A DNA stretch of 64,000 nucleotides from Juglans regia (GCF_001411555.2 NC_049912.1:30605514-30669513), one strand, 5' to 3'. Positions 36,950 to 49,531 are shown, counted from the first letter of the stretch. Numbers and translations are program-made. The notes: a model not told the origin generated them from the sequence alone.

Positions 36950-39339
36950 CTGGTGGAAATAGTTCTATGTTATATACAACAAATTATGAATATACATGAT
37001 TAAGATCGGTCTAGTGCCTATAATTACTCAATAAATGATGTGGAAAGTACGTATATATATATATATATATAGGAACCAATTAGTAGCTAGGGTGATTCTT
37101 TCTTTTAATTAAGTTGTAAATTACATCTAGCTAGCTAGCTAGGGTACTCATGATTCGAGTTATAACTTGATTGTTGATTGCCAATTCGATATAGAGATCA
37201 ACAGTCGAAAGTTGGTCATCATGTGTTTGGTCGCTTTTCTAATTCGATATTGGAGATATATCATATAGCTAGCTAGTGGCCATGATGAGATCAGGAGATG
37301 AGTTCGTGATCTATCCCAAGCTAGCTAGCTAGCTAATGTGTGGAATTAGTCACATGCGATCATGACATGTACAATATGATGCTCAGTACACGATTATATA
37401 TGATTCATATTACTCGCGCGCGCGCTTGGAATAATGTAGTATCATGACACTCACGCATCACATATGATGCCTGACAGTACTACACATGCCTAGCTAATGA
37501 CAAATGAGGAACTTAGAAATTAGTGATCAGGAAATTAGAAATTTGTGAGGAGATGATGATGATATTAGAGGGTAAGGATCGGAGATCAGGAACATAAAGA
37601 TGATGATGACGCGGATCGGAAATTAATGAAAAACTTGTAATTTTCTTTACCTAATTAATAACGATTGACAATCATCATGCGAAAACTATATCAACATATA
37701 TATAGACTAATCATGCATGCTTGTCATTGACGGTAATTAATTAATTAGTACTGTTTTTTATTTTCCGTCTCAATGGTGGATCAGCTCATGTATCCACTAT
37801 ACACTCAAATTATAACAAAGAAAAAGTCTAATGGATCAATATCTTTTCAGGCAGCCAACCAAATTAATATGCGTCTTTCTTTAGTTGGTACTTGTACTGA
37901 GGTTGCTCATTATCTTAAGTACATGAGTACGTATATATGGGATTGCTTAATGGACATGATGATCAGCTACTGATCATGATAACTTTTTTTTTTGCTTCAT
38001 CTTAATTAATTATACTAACTCCTGTGATTTTAGTCATCCAGAGATAACTCTTTTTAAAAAAAAAAAAAAAGTGAAAAAGATAAGAGTTAGTGACTAGACT
38101 TAAGTTGATGCATGCTTTGTGGGGAAAGACTAGACGTTGATGTACTTTTTTTCATTTAGATGCGATCACATGCAGTAATTATAGTACTCTACCTGTTAGG
38201 ACGGCAACTTTACAGTGACCGATTGCTGGCAATAAGTAGGATTGGGACACAAGTATTTCCTCCCACGTAGTGTCCCATAGATTAGGACTGCATGTTTTTT
38301 TTTTTTTTTTAACTGTAGTTGATGGACAAACATGTATTAAATTATGATGAGTAGAACAACGGGAAAAATCAATTTTTAGACAAAAATTTAAGATCACACT
38401 GATTGCATGCGTATCTGCTATATATCATCATGTGTAGGCATTGTGTAACTGATCGAAGGCTGCATGCAGACTTTTAGCATGGGATAGTGTTAAGACTCGA
38501 TCGAGGGAAAAATCTAGAGAGATTCTTATAAGCCTTGATTAGGCCCTCTCCAAATTATTTATAAGTGTGCATGTGAAAATCAAATTAGTCCTCTTCGCAT
38601 GCAACAACCTCTTGGTCGATACAGCTTGTTGATTATGTGTTTTGCAATATGGTGATCGATCGACCCAATCAACTTGCACCAAGAGATGCAGTAGCCCGAT
38701 GTGCTCGATGCATCTCCGATGCTTAAATTGGAATCCAATATAGAAGACAACAATGAAAAACATCTCGTAAATACCTTATATGGATTAATTTCTTGTTTCA
38801 ACTTTTTATATAGGAATGAATCTTATTCGATGATGATCAAATAACGACACTATCCTCTCCCTTTAATATTGGAGCTAGCCTTGATTATTAGGACCATGAT
38901 CCATATCTAATAGAAGAAAATGATTACCATCCTTATTTGACAGATATCTCACCATTTCCTTTTTATATAAGGTCTGTTATTATTTATAACGGTTACCTTA
39001 CTTATCCTCGACTGAGGGCGCGCGATCCTTTGAGGGCGTAGTATATACTCCTGGCTGGCTGGTTTTCAATTTACCATTGAAGGCCCAGCTGATGGGGATA
39101 AAAAATCCTTCCAATGCCATTTAGCAAAGTAAAATCCCCTTGAAACTCTAAATTGAATTGAATATATAATTCAATGCAGAAAGATAAATACATACGACAT
39201 TAGATTATTATTTTGGTGCTATATATTTTACTTGAGTAATTTACGAGCAATATTAATTACAATAACAGGATTATCAGGTTCCGTGTGTTTAAAATTGTAT
39301 TCTTTCTAAATTTTATTGTCTCATTCAAGCTTATTAGCG

Positions 39340-39370
<31 letters not shown>

Positions 39371-39754
39371 CAAATGATATGGTATATTTATCATTAAAAT
39401 TATAGGTTGAAATTAAATAAGAAAAGTTTAGATAAAAGAACTGGGTAGGGGGCACAAGTACCTAATCATACCATCAGAGACTACTGCGATCCATCGAGAA
39501 AAAATTGGCAATTAAAGCAGTGGATAACAACCCAACATCAAATCAAAGCACCAAAAAATAAATAAATAAATAAAAATTAAAGAGAACAGAGACAATTAAA
39601 TCAAGAGAAGTTCGATTAGAAATTATTTATTATAATTTATTTATAAATTTATTATCTAATGTGACATTATAAGATGTTGAGAAAATTAAAATTAAAGGGG
39701 AAATATTCAACACCGCAGCAAGTGCATGAACCCAACCTCCCCCTTCTCCCCCCA

Positions 39755-39760
39755 TATATA
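39755..39760 (+). promoter_or_regulatory. Putative TATA box of the acyltransferase gene
   Basis: TATATA within CCCCATATATACC, 82 bases before the start codon at 39842 and preceded by a C-rich stretch, a normal plant core-promoter spacing once a short 5' UTR is allowed for. Confidence 0.5.
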
Positions 39761-39841
39761 CCAACACTCTCAGTGAGAAGTTACACATTCACTGCGAATT
39801 CACAGTCCAAACATTAATATATCTATTCTGAAGAAAAAAAC

Positions 39842-41317
39842 ATGCAAATGCCTTGCTCAACAGCTTCCTCTTCTCTATCTCTGATATCCAAATGCACTGT
39901 GTCTCCGGATCAAATCTCCACTCTCCCAGACCTCAAGCTCTCCGTCTCAGACCTCCCCATGCTCTCCGTCCACTACATCCAAAAGGGCTGCCTTTTCACT
40001 CGCCCTTCCATCCCCATTGATTCCCTAATCTCTCTGCTCAAGCGGGGTCTCTCTCAAGCGCTCTCCCACTTCCCGCCTCTCGCTGGCCGATTGAAGACCG
40101 ACTCCCATGGCTACGTCTACATTGAGTGCAACGACGCCGGGGTCGACTTTGTCCATGCCACCGCTCCCAATAATTTGTTCGTTCGCGATGTCTTGGTTCC
40201 GACCCGTGTGCCTGATAGCTTCAACGAGTTCTTCCCGTTTGACCGGACCGTCAGCTTCGATGGCCATTTCAAGCCCATCCTGGCCATCCAGGTCACGGAG
40301 CTCGCTGACGGCATTTTCATCGGTTGTGCTATGAACCACGCGGTCACGGACGGCACGTCGTTTTGGAATTTCTTCAACACTTTTGCCGAGGTGTCTCGTG
40401 GAGTAAAGAGGGTCTCGAAGCAACCGGACTTTAGCCGCAACTCGCCTCTAATTTCTCCGGCGGTGCTAAGATTACCGGAGGGTGGTCCGAAGGTCACCTT
40501 CTCTATCAACGAGCCGTTACGTGAAAGAATTTTCAGCTTCAGCAGAGAAGCAATTCTGAAGCTGAAAGCAATGACCAACAATTGGAAACGGGTCGATAAC
40601 GATCGCGTCGACGCCGTTGAGCTGTTGGGAAAGCAAAAGAACGACCCCTACCTAAATAACAACAAAGGTAAGGTGACGACTATTCTGGAGAGCTTGTTCA
40701 ATAACACCGCGTCGAAACCAATAAAGGACACGGAGTCAAACAAAAACATAACCTCGGAAATTTCATCGTTTCAGTCGCTCTGCGCGCTTCTCTGGCGAGC
40801 GGTGACTCGCGCGAGGAAACTGCCCTCTAACAAAACGACCATTTTTAGAATGGCAGTGAATTGCCGTCACAGGCTCCAACCGAAAATGGATGCGTACTAC
40901 TTCGGGAACGCAATTCAAAGCGTTCCGACTCTTGCGTCAGTCGGTGACGTTTTGTGTCGGGATCTGCGCTGGTGCGCAGAGCAACTCAACAAGAATGTCA
41001 TGGCTCACGACGACTCTATGGTGCGCCGCTTCGTAGAGGATTGGGAGAGGGATCCCAAGTGTTTCCCGTTAGGGAACTTTGACGGTGCATCGGTCACGAT
41101 GGGTAGTTCACCGAGACTTCCGATGCACGACAATGATTTTGGTTGGGGCCGACCGTTAGCGATTCGGAGCGGTGGAGCCAACAAGTTCGACGGTAAGATA
41201 TCGGCGTTCCCCGGAAGAGCAGGGGTTGGAAGCGTTGATCTGGAGGTGGTTTTGGCGGCCGAGACGATGGCGGGGCTCGAGGCGGATTCGGAGTTCATGC
41301 AATATGTGTTGAATTAA
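39842..41317 (+). CDS. BAHD (HXXXD-type) acyltransferase, single exon
   Basis: 491 residues without introns. The two BAHD signatures are present: catalytic HAVTD at residues 166-170 in the channel between the two lobes, and DFGWG at 432-436 near the C-terminus. The family transfers an acyl group from acyl-CoA to an alcohol or amine in the cytosol, making phenolic esters and amides, wax- or suberin-like esters or alkaloids. The substrate cannot be read from sequence. The position between PXN and eIF3f matches Arabidopsis At2g39980, an uncharacterised HXXXD enzyme. The protein is longer than the usual 430-460 residues, mainly through a hydrophilic insertion at about 255-300 rich in Asn and Lys. 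Both motifs are intact. AATAAA stands at about 41330. Confidence 0.93.
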   Translation: MQMPCSTASSSLSLISKCTVSPDQISTLPDLKLSVSDLPMLSVHYIQKGCLFTRPSIPIDSLISLLKRGLSQALSHFPPLAGRLKTDSHGYVYIECNDAGVDFVHATAPNNLFVRDVLVPTRVPDSFNEFFPFDRTVSFDGHFKPILAIQVTELADGIFIGCAMNHAVTDGTSFWNFFNTFAEVSRGVKRVSKQPDFSRNSPLISPAVLRLPEGGPKVTFSINEPLRERIFSFSREAILKLKAMTNNWKRVDNDRVDAVELLGKQKNDPYLNNNKGKVTTILESLFNNTASKPIKDTESNKNITSEISSFQSLCALLWRAVTRARKLPSNKTTIFRMAVNCRHRLQPKMDAYYFGNAIQSVPTLASVGDVLCRDLRWCAEQLNKNVMAHDDSMVRRFVEDWERDPKCFPLGNFDGASVTMGSSPRLPMHDNDFGWGRPLAIRSGGANKFDGKISAFPGRAGVGSVDLEVVLAAETMAGLEADSEFMQYVLN

Positions 41318-41339
41318 ATATCAGAACAGAATAAAAAAC

Positions 41340-42730
41340 ATGCATGGACATGTTTGAAATATGGTTTCCCAAAGACAAATTTACGTGAACTCTGAAAATA
41401 AATAATGTCTTTGATTGTAAGGGAAAAATTAGTGATGGTATTGATGGGGTTACGACCAACGGCGTCAAAAACACTGTGTGGGGATTCTCAGGTCGTATAG
41501 GAACTATTAGGAAGGGAAGGTTTTCTTTGTTTATCTGTGACATATATTTTAATTTCTAATTAATGTTTCCTAATTGCTTTCCTATTTATTCTTCTCTGCA
41601 TATGCCATTTTTGTCATTTGTTTATTTTTTTCATATCTGAATTTCTTAGTCTATACTTAAAAGTCATACAAAAGGGTTATCCTGTATGTTTTTATTATCT
41701 TCAACTAAACGGATTAATACCACACATTTTAGATAATTATGTAGATTAATTACTCAAAATCAAATCAATAAAAGTCTATAATTTTTAATTAATAATGAAA
41801 TGTTGTAGCCTGATCCTATAAAAATAAACATACAAATTGACGTGGTTTGATATGATTATTTAAATTATAAAATAAATCTTACGTATTAATTTATAAATTT
41901 ATTTTGATAGGATTTGTTTGTCGCCGTAACGTTTATAATTTTATTTATAATAAATAGCATTCGTTTAATATAAAACTAATAATTACCACATTGTCAAGAG
42001 ATTCTAGGAGCTCCATTTTTTCTTAAAATAAGTTATCTCTATTTTATTTAAAATAAATAGCATCCGTTTAATGTGAAACTAATCATTCCACATTTTGAAG
42101 GAGAGAGTGATTTCATGATTTCACTAAGAGCAAACCGTGTTACTTGCAAATAAACATAAACAATACATGAATGGTATAAAGACTTTGCCCCCAATACTCC
42201 GTTGACGTGATTTCATGAAATAATTAGATTTATTTTATAATAAAATTAATTTTACCGACAAATCATATAAAGTGATGTAAGTTTCTCAATTTTATTTTAT
42301 TTTTTTAAAATTATGGCTGCCTGTCATTTATTTCGTGCAGCATATTTATGAGAAAAGGTATCGTCTAAATCACGTTGGTGACACTGACTAGTGAAGTTGA
42401 TTTAAGGAAAATAGAAACACGCACAAATAGCAAGGAACAGATTGGAAACAGATGCCGACCAAAGGAAACGAAAGGAGAAAACCATAAGAGAAAAGGTGTC
42501 TCGCCGACAGGGAATTATTAGAGTCGCCTCAATACTAAGCACAGTGTGGATGTGCAGTACAGAAAATTCAGCAAGAGGATAATCTGAAGGTCTTCTACAG
42601 CATTTACCTATCTATAATAAACTTTGACTCAAAAACAGAGTACTCTAGAATAAGAAAATAAACTCAAGAAAATAAACACCAGACAGAAAACACTGAAAAT
42701 TTCTAGTACTTACGGAGCAGATTGTCCAGC
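41340..42730. other. Spacer between acyltransferase and receptor-kinase pseudogene
   Basis: AT-rich, no gene seen. Two fragments of the dispersed palindromic MITE family (GACGTGGTTTGATATGAT near 41840, GACGTGATTTCATG near 42205) are visible. Because the genes converge here, it contains both 3' ends. Confidence 0.5.
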
Positions 42731-42939
42731 ATACTCGCTCCCTATCCATGGTGGCCAGTTCCTAGATAAGTATTTCGGATCCGATGTAGTTTCCTGATGA
42801 CTTCCCTCATATTCATTCTCTCTTCTGGCACTTCTAATGAACAAGAAACGCCGATCTCGAAAACCGAAAGTAAGCACTTCTGCATATTGGCGTTCGTCTG
42901 GCTTTGGTTCTCAATTTGAATTCTTTCTTCTTCTGCCAC

Positions 42940-42953
42940 AATAACATCTTCTT

Positions 42954-42956
<3 letters not shown>
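42940..42956. repeat. LINE target-site duplication, left copy
   Basis: AATAACATCTTCTTCCT, directly followed by the element's poly(A) (as T on this strand). Identical to 49606-49622. Confidence 0.95.
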
Positions 42957-43007
<51 letters not shown>

Positions 43008-43297
43008 GGACGGAGCCCCAATTTTATTGATTGCCCTTACTTTTGGCGGAGGAAAACCGTGGTTATAATCACGACACCTGGGAGGTACAAAAACCTAAAT
43101 CTAGAAAAAGAGTACCCAAGCATCAAAACAAGTGTAACTATATAGGGTACAAGCCTAAAGAAATATATATAACCTACTTCCGAGAAAGCCAAAGAGGGAA
43201 ACCTGCAAAAAACCAAGAAAACAAGAACAAAGAGACGCAAATACCAAGATATCAAAATTAGACAAGCAAAAAACACAAAACAAACCTGGCAAGAGGC

Positions 43298-46200
43298 TCA
43301 TGATATCCTCAGGTAGGGCATACCCAATTTGTCCATGCGGAGAAGACCCCTTAACAGGCTAGGCAACATGTGAATATCAGACCAATCAGAGTTCAAACCT
43401 TCAGCCCCACACTTAGCTAGAAAGTCAGCCACGACATTGCCTTCACGAAAAATGTGTGTTACTGTATACTCCAGGCTATTAAGATGTCCTTGTAAATCTT
43501 CCCAAAAGTCTTCTAAATACCAAATGGGGCACTTATTCTTAACAATCCAATTGACTACCAGTTGGGAGTCAGTCTCTATTTGAACACGATAAAATCCAAG
43601 CGCGTGACATCTGCGAACACCTTCCAATAAGCTGCTGAGTTCTGCAAAATTATTGGTACCTAAACCCAATGGAACAGAGTAAGCCAGAAGTAATCTACCA
43701 TCCTCATCCCGAATAACACCCCCAGCACCAGAGGTTCCAGGGTTCCCGAAACTACTTCCATCGGTATTGAGTTTTACCCAGCCCCGAGGGGGCCGGTGCC
43801 ATTTTACCACCCGGACCCTCTTGGGCTTAGGGAACAAGACTGGAATTTCCAGTCTATGCAAAATATTCATGTCCTGGGCGGAAAGAGAACTCACTTTCAT
43901 GATCTGGTCCATGATGCGCCGGAGCCAAATTTTAATAGCGTGCCAAACCGACTCTTTTGAGTGAGCCTTATCTTCATATCGGGCTTTACAGCGCCTCTCC
44001 CAAAGTTTCCAGGAAATAATGGAGGGCAGAAGGCCAAATATGGTTCTAACCTGTGAAGACTTACCCGCACGACGAAACCAAAAATTAGTTTGATCCTTCC
44101 AAGTGTAGAAAGGGGCCATATGAACCCCTAGATGAGTGGCCGCTAGACGCCAAATGTGTCTAGCGAAATCTCCCGTGCAGAGCACATGGTTCAGGTCCTC
44201 AGTATGACCCTTTTGACAGCAATTACATTTAGAGGCCATTGAAACACCCACCATACTAATATTCTTGTCAACACTGAGGCAGTTATTAGTAGCCTTCCAC
44301 ATCATGATAGAAATCTTCTTGGGAAGATTAGTATGCCATATCCACTGAGCCCAGGGTAAAGGGGGCGCCCGAACCCTTATACAGTCCCAGGCACTCTTAG
44401 TAGTAAAATTGCCTTCATTATCCTTCAACCAAACAAGCACATCTTCACCCTCCTTCTGTCTAGCAAAAAACTCATACAGATCATTGGCTTTCTGATGGCC
44501 CACTAATCTGTTCAGAAGAGAAATATCCCACTCATTCTCAATACGGCACTCATTTATCTTAATCAAAGGTTGTTCAGTCACAGGAAATTGAGCATAGAGA
44601 GGGCCTTCGTTGTCCCAATTGTCATACCAAAAGGAGATATTACCTTCCTTCACAATCCATTTGGAGCTATTCATCACCTCCGGAATACTACGGACAATAG
44701 ATTTCCAAAAGCGGGTCCCTTTAGTAGGCTCAAGGAGGGATAAGTGATTTCCTTTAACATATTTACCTCTAAAAAATTCCGCCCAAAGAGAGTTGCCCTT
44801 AATAAGATCCAGGCAAGTTTCATGTGTAAGGCTCTCTGAACATCCCCAAAGTCCCTAATACCCAAACCACCTTCGTCCGTAGGCGTACATATGTGTTTCC
44901 AAGAAATCCATTTCCTCCTACTCTTGCCTCCCGATTCAACCCAAAAGAAAGAGCTTATGAGTTTATTCAGGCTACGTATCACCACTTTAGGGACATCTAA
45001 AACCGCCAGCAGGTGGGTGGCCATGCTAGATAAAACATGACGCAGCAGAATAGTTCTACCACCAGCAGAGAGAATCTTCATCTTCCATCCTGCAATCTTC
45101 TTGTTCACTTTGCCCAGTAAGTCGCCAAAATCGCAAGCCTTTAGCCTACCATCCACAATAGGCACCCCCAGGTACTTAAAAGGAAAAGAACCCTCGGTAA
45201 ACCCAGTAGAGCAGAGAAGAGCATGTTTCCTAGAGACAGAAATTTTCTTAGAGAAAAAAATAGCACTCTTCTCTTTACTGAGCACTTGACCAGTCCACTC
45301 CTCATATTTGTTCAAAACTTCCATCAAAGCTCTCATACTTCTTTTTCCACCATTTGCAAAGATAACTATATCATCTGCATACATAAGGTGAGAGATAATC
45401 GGGGTCCCTCTAGCTTGAACAAATTGACCAATTTTACCTGTCTCAAAGGAATTCTTAAGGAGACGAGAGAACACCTCTTGCATTATTATGAAAAGGTAAG
45501 GCGATAAGGGGTCACCTTGCCTTAGGCCTCGCTTTCCCTTAAAGAAACCCATGGGGGTCCCATTCATCATGACAGAGTACCACGGTGAGGATATACAAGA
45601 GTTAATCAGGTCACAAACATTAGGAGAGAACCCAAAGCTAAACAGAACATGTAATAAAAAATTCCAGTCTACTCGATCATAAGCCTTAGACATGTCAAGC
45701 TTAACCAGAACATTGCCCCCAATGGATTTCCTATGAATAGAGTGGACCATTTCCTGAGTTAAGCTGATATTCTCAAAGATACTGCGGCCTGGAATAAAAG
45801 CCCCTTGCTCCTTCGATATCATTCTAGGGAGCAAACTAGTCATACGAGCCACAATGATTTTTGAACAAATTTTGTATACCACGGAGCAAAGGCTAATGGG
45901 CCGAAAGTTATCAAAGCCAGAGGGCTTATCCACCTTCGGAATTAGCACAATATAAGATGCAGTGAAATTTTTTGGGAGCATATGGCTATGAAAAAATTCA
46001 ACAATGGCTGAAAGGAGATCATCTTTAACCAAGTCCCAACAAACTCTGAAAAAACCTGATCCAAAACCATCTGGCCCTGGGCTACTATCAATGGGAATAG
46101 AGAATAGAGCATCCTTTACTTCCTCTATGGAAGGATCTCTACCAATAGTCAAGTTATCCTCATTAGTAATAATGGGAGAGATCAAGTCACTCAAATTCGG

Positions 46201-47427
46201 AAGAACACGAGAACTACTCTGACCCAGAAATTCCTGAAAATGATCAACAGCAGCTGTATGAATGTCAAGAGGGGACTGTAAGACCCTACCATCTGACATA
46301 CTCATCTCCTGAACTCTTTTATGCAGTTTGGCCTTTAAGAAAGCATGAAAGAATTTAGAGTTCTGGTCCCCATCTTTCAACCAGTTTTTCTTTGCCATAT
46401 GAGCAAGCCTAGTGTCCTCTCTACCCAACCAAGTTGAAAGTTCCAACTTGGATGCTAATAGGTCAGAGTCGTCCTCGGCATTAAAAGAGACTTGAAGACG
46501 GCTTTCCAGATAATCAATACGAGCCTCTAGACCCTTGATTATGATGTTAGTCCTACCAAAAACACTCTTATTCCACTCTTTTAAAGCCACCTTAACCCTT
46601 TTTAATTTAGAGGAAAGGTTGATTAAACCGTGCCCTAGGCCCTCACGTTTCCACACTCCATCCACAAAACTATAGAAATCCAAATGATCAGTCCACATAT
46701 ATTGAAAGCGGAAAGGACTAGGACCATACCTGAATAAGTTCTCCCCCATTTGAATAACCAACGGGGAGTGATCCGAAGTAGAGCGCGCCAAAACCTGGTA
46801 AGACACATTAGGAAAAGAATTAAGAAAATTAGTATCAATAAAACATCTGTCTAACCTGGCCCAACTGCGCGCTTGACCCCCTTGACCATTGCACCAGGTC
46901 ATATTCGGGCCTTTGGAGCACATCTCTAAAAGACCACAGGTTTGAATGCACTGGTTGAATTCTTCCATGGCTACAAAAGGACGAGGACGCCCACCTCTTC
47001 TTTCTGATTCGTCCTTAATGATATTAAAGTCCCCACAGAGAACCCAAGGAATTCTGGCAGTCCCCATATTTTCCAAATCCGCCCAAAGCTCTCTTCTATC
47101 ATTACGGTTGCACTTTGCATATATAATAGATAGTAGAAACGTATGACCATTCTCCTCTACTTTCACAGTAATAAACTGATTAGACCCCGCCACCCACTGT
47201 ATCGAAACCAGTGAATTCCACATCAACCAAATTTTACCACCATGCACCTCATTTGTGACAAAACAATTGCAACTAAATCTTCCTAAGAATGACGGGATTC
47301 TATCCTCTAACAAAAAGGGCTCAGCTAAAGCTATGATATTAGGGCTAAATTGCTTAATAATTTTCCTCAACCTCCTATAAGAAGTGCCTACTCCTCTAAT
47401 ATTCCAAAAAATAATAGGACTGATCAT
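43298..47427 (-). pseudogene. LINE ORF2: endonuclease, reverse transcriptase, RNase H (one frameshift)
   Basis: From the ATG at 47427: an APE-type endonuclease (about residues 1-230, with FWNIRG, LAEP, LCGDFNII and SDHSPLVI), then reverse transcriptase (FRPISLCSVVYKICSKI, KLDMSKAYDRVDW, GLRQGDPLSPYLF, catalytic YADD). The frame changes near 44808-44812, where one base appears missing (ILLRATLFG against LIKGNSLWAEFF). The continuing frame (stop at 43298) gives a zf-RVT motif (CNCCQKGHTEDLNHVLC) and an RNase H domain with NTDGSSFGNPG, AELSSLLEG, ETDSQLVV and VADFLAKCG, so all four acidic residues are present. The total is about 1375 residues. It is the replication protein of the element: it nicks the target and copies the RNA there. 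Confidence 0.92.
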
Positions 47428-49046
47428 AATTTAAATTTGGAAGGACGAATTACCACTCTGGTAGCGCCCCTTTTCTGGCCTGTTTTTCTGGGGTTGTTGG
47501 AGCCCTCAGAGTCTGTGCAGTATTCCTTGCGCATATCATCCTTGATTTTGTCTCTCTCACTCTCGTGATCAGAATGGGAAAATAGTATCTCATCCCTTCT
47601 TTCCTCTTCATGCGCAACCATAAACGTCTCATTAACACTGACTGCTAAGGATCTTGCCTTTTTCTTCTTCGATTTCCTCTTTAGGCTTATCAGAGGATTC
47701 TCCCATTCTTCGCCCGACTCAGTGACTTCGCTCACAACTGGATTAATGGCTTCTGTGCTAACCTCTTGTGGGTCTGGTAGGGGATATGTAGATTTAACGA
47801 TTTGCAGGCTCTCTTGCTCAATTAAAACTTTCCCTATGTCCTCAACAACTTGCTCTTCTATTGATTGTGTGGAGGGGGCAGGAAACTTCTCTGGTAGATC
47901 ATCATTCAATTGGACCACAACGCTGTCCTGACCTTGATCTGTAGCTACAGTGTGCCCTGTTGTTCCACTACACTCCTGGTTATTAACTCTATTCGCCCCT
48001 TTAAGCTCGCTACTTTCTTCTTCTTCTTCTTCTACTTCATGCAGGTTGTGTGTGGCATGCTGCACTTTTTCTTGTTCGCCTCCCTTCTCCTGAAAAACTA
48101 GTTGGCCCCCTGTTCCATTGTCTGTATTATTCTCATTTTTCGAAGACCCTCCTGCTTCATTCTCATCCATCTGATTTTTCCCAACTTCTAGTTCTGTCTT
48201 GGATTCTGCTGAAGATCCTTTCTTGACCCAGACTTGGTTCCCAGTCCCTTTCTTGGTATGGTCTTTACCAATGCGGCATGTCTTAGAATTATGGCCCTGT
48301 TGGTGGCAATTGCAGCAGTAAGCAGGTAATGTTTCATAGACCACTTCTTGTCTCCTGCTGTGAGGTAGTCCTGGACATCCAAGCCAGAAGTGAGTAATTG
48401 GATCTCGGGAGGCATCGACCTCTAAACAAATCCTTGCTCCATCAGTTCTTGTAGCGCATGTGGTCGGGTTGTCTCTCCGAATGAACTTTCCAATCGGCGC
48501 CGTTATCATTTTTAATACCGAAGCATGGTAAAAGTGCGGGGGGAGTCCAGGCAAGAAAACCCACACAGGCACGCATGGTGACTCATATTCCTCTGTGTAA
48601 TCTGGAGACCATGCAAAAGGCCTATAGCAGACGCCATTGATCTCACATGACTCTCTGGACAGAGCTTTGTTAAAATCCTCTTCTTTCGACATCCTGATGA
48701 ACACATTTCTAGAATTTTGCATTGCCGAGACTACAGGACAGCAGGATAAACCCCATCGACTACGGATGAAAGACCTTATAGAGTCAAGTGAGGGTCTCTG
48801 ACGGAGGAACTTCAGAACAATGGAAAATCGAAATGGCCTTGCAGTGGCCTCTGTTTCCTCTGCAGAGAAAATAAAGCATATTTCCCCTTCTATTATCTTC
48901 GGTGGCCTAAGCACAACCTCCACTTCAGGCAATGGTTGAGGTGCTGCGAAGACATCAGCAAAGGTGCGGCGACCTGCCACCGGTGGCTCTACGTCCGCCA
49001 TGTAGCCCCTCCCACGAACGGTTCCAGCACGAGCAGTTCCTTGCAC
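47424..49046 (-). CDS. LINE ORF1: DUF4283 and zinc-knuckle RNA-binding protein
   Basis: An intact frame of 540 residues. Residues about 45-210 match the DUF4283 region found in ORF1 of plant L1-type LINEs (FRFSIVLKFLRQRPSLDSI, VFIRMSKEEDFNKAL, WVFLPGLPPHFYH). A CCHC zinc knuckle follows, CNCHQQGHNSKTC preceded by C (CX2CX4HX4C), then a long acidic, poorly ordered tail (EEEEEESSELKG) and a basic end (SLKRKSKKKKARS). It is expected to coat the element's RNA. A start at 49001 (MADVEPPV) is equally possible. The stop codon overlaps the ORF2 start as ATGA. Confidence 0.9.
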   Translation of the reverse strand: MQGTARAGTVRGRGYMADVEPPVAGRRTFADVFAAPQPLPEVEVVLRPPKIIEGEICFIFSAEETEATARPFRFSIVLKFLRQRPSLDSIRSFIRSRWGLSCCPVVSAMQNSRNVFIRMSKEEDFNKALSRESCEINGVCYRPFAWSPDYTEEYESPCVPVWVFLPGLPPHFYHASVLKMITAPIGKFIRRDNPTTCATRTDGARICLEVDASRDPITHFWLGCPGLPHSRRQEVVYETLPAYCCNCHQQGHNSKTCRIGKDHTKKGTGNQVWVKKGSSAESKTELEVGKNQMDENEAGGSSKNENNTDNGTGGQLVFQEKGGEQEKVQHATHNLHEVEEEEEESSELKGANRVNNQECSGTTGHTVATDQGQDSVVVQLNDDLPEKFPAPSTQSIEEQVVEDIGKVLIEQESLQIVKSTYPLPDPQEVSTEAINPVVSEVTESGEEWENPLISLKRKSKKKKARSLAVSVNETFMVAHEEERRDEILFSHSDHESERDKIKDDMRKEYCTDSEGSNNPRKTGQKRGATRVVIRPSKFKL

Positions 49047-49096
49047 GAGCAGTGGCTTGCTGTTCAGTCACTGGCCATAGCCCGGAGTTTAGAGCC

Positions 49097-49531
49097 GATC
49101 AGCGTGCCAGAGGACCCTCGGCGAGGGCGCCTGAGCCCGGCGAGGCGGTCTGAAGCGGCGGTGCGCAGCCACGCGCCGGACAGAGATCGGTGAGGGAGAA
49201 CTGTGATCGGACTGGGGGGTGGTCAACGCGCCGGAAGACCCACGGCGGGGTCGCCTAAGCCGGGCGAGTCTTTCTGTGTCGGCGGTGAGCCGCCACTCGC
49301 CGGACAGGGGCGGCGATCGGGATACTCTCTCCTCAACGGTTCCTCTCTCCTCAACGGGCGTAACGTACTGGGGGGAGGCTGATCAAAGCGCCGGAAGACC
49401 CACGGAGAGGTCGCCTGAGCTGGGCGAGTCTTTCTGTGCCAGCGGTGAGCCGCCACTCGCCGGACAGGGGCGGCGATCGGGAGTCTCTTTCCTCAACGGA
49501 TCCTCTCTCCTCAACGGGCGTATTGATGTAC
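49097..49531 (-). repeat. Three GC-rich repeats in the LINE 5' region
   Basis: On the plus strand, unit A spans 49213-49368 and unit B 49369-49531. They share GCGCCGGAAGACCCACGG, GGCGAGTCTTTCTGTG, GAGCCGCCACTCGCCGGACA and CCTCTCTCCTCAACGGGCGT. A diverged, shortened unit lies at 49097-49212. In the sense of the element the repeats precede ORF1. Their CpG-rich tandem layout recalls promoter monomers of mammalian L1 elements; promoter function here is inferred. Confidence 0.85.

Larger units (their letters stand above)
24830..39750. other. 15-kb stretch without a supported gene
   Basis: From 24.85 to about 27.1 kb the sequence is less AT-rich and looks unique. It could contain a long 3' UTR or noncoding transcript of the C2 gene, but no frame or RNA motif supports this. 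From 27.2 kb on it is AT-rich, with many (TA)n and CTAG-type repeats, a CpG-rich duplicated block (29.4-29.8 kb), a CACTA-like MITE (32.2 kb), a candidate larger element (32.65-35.13 kb) and a LINE tail (33.85-33.97 kb). Short frames near 35.1 and 38.6 kb could not be assigned. Confidence 0.55.

Noticed and set aside
38539..38801. Overlapping minus-strand frames of 73-74 residues
   Set aside because: No family resemblance, no neighbouring exons and no clear splice signals.
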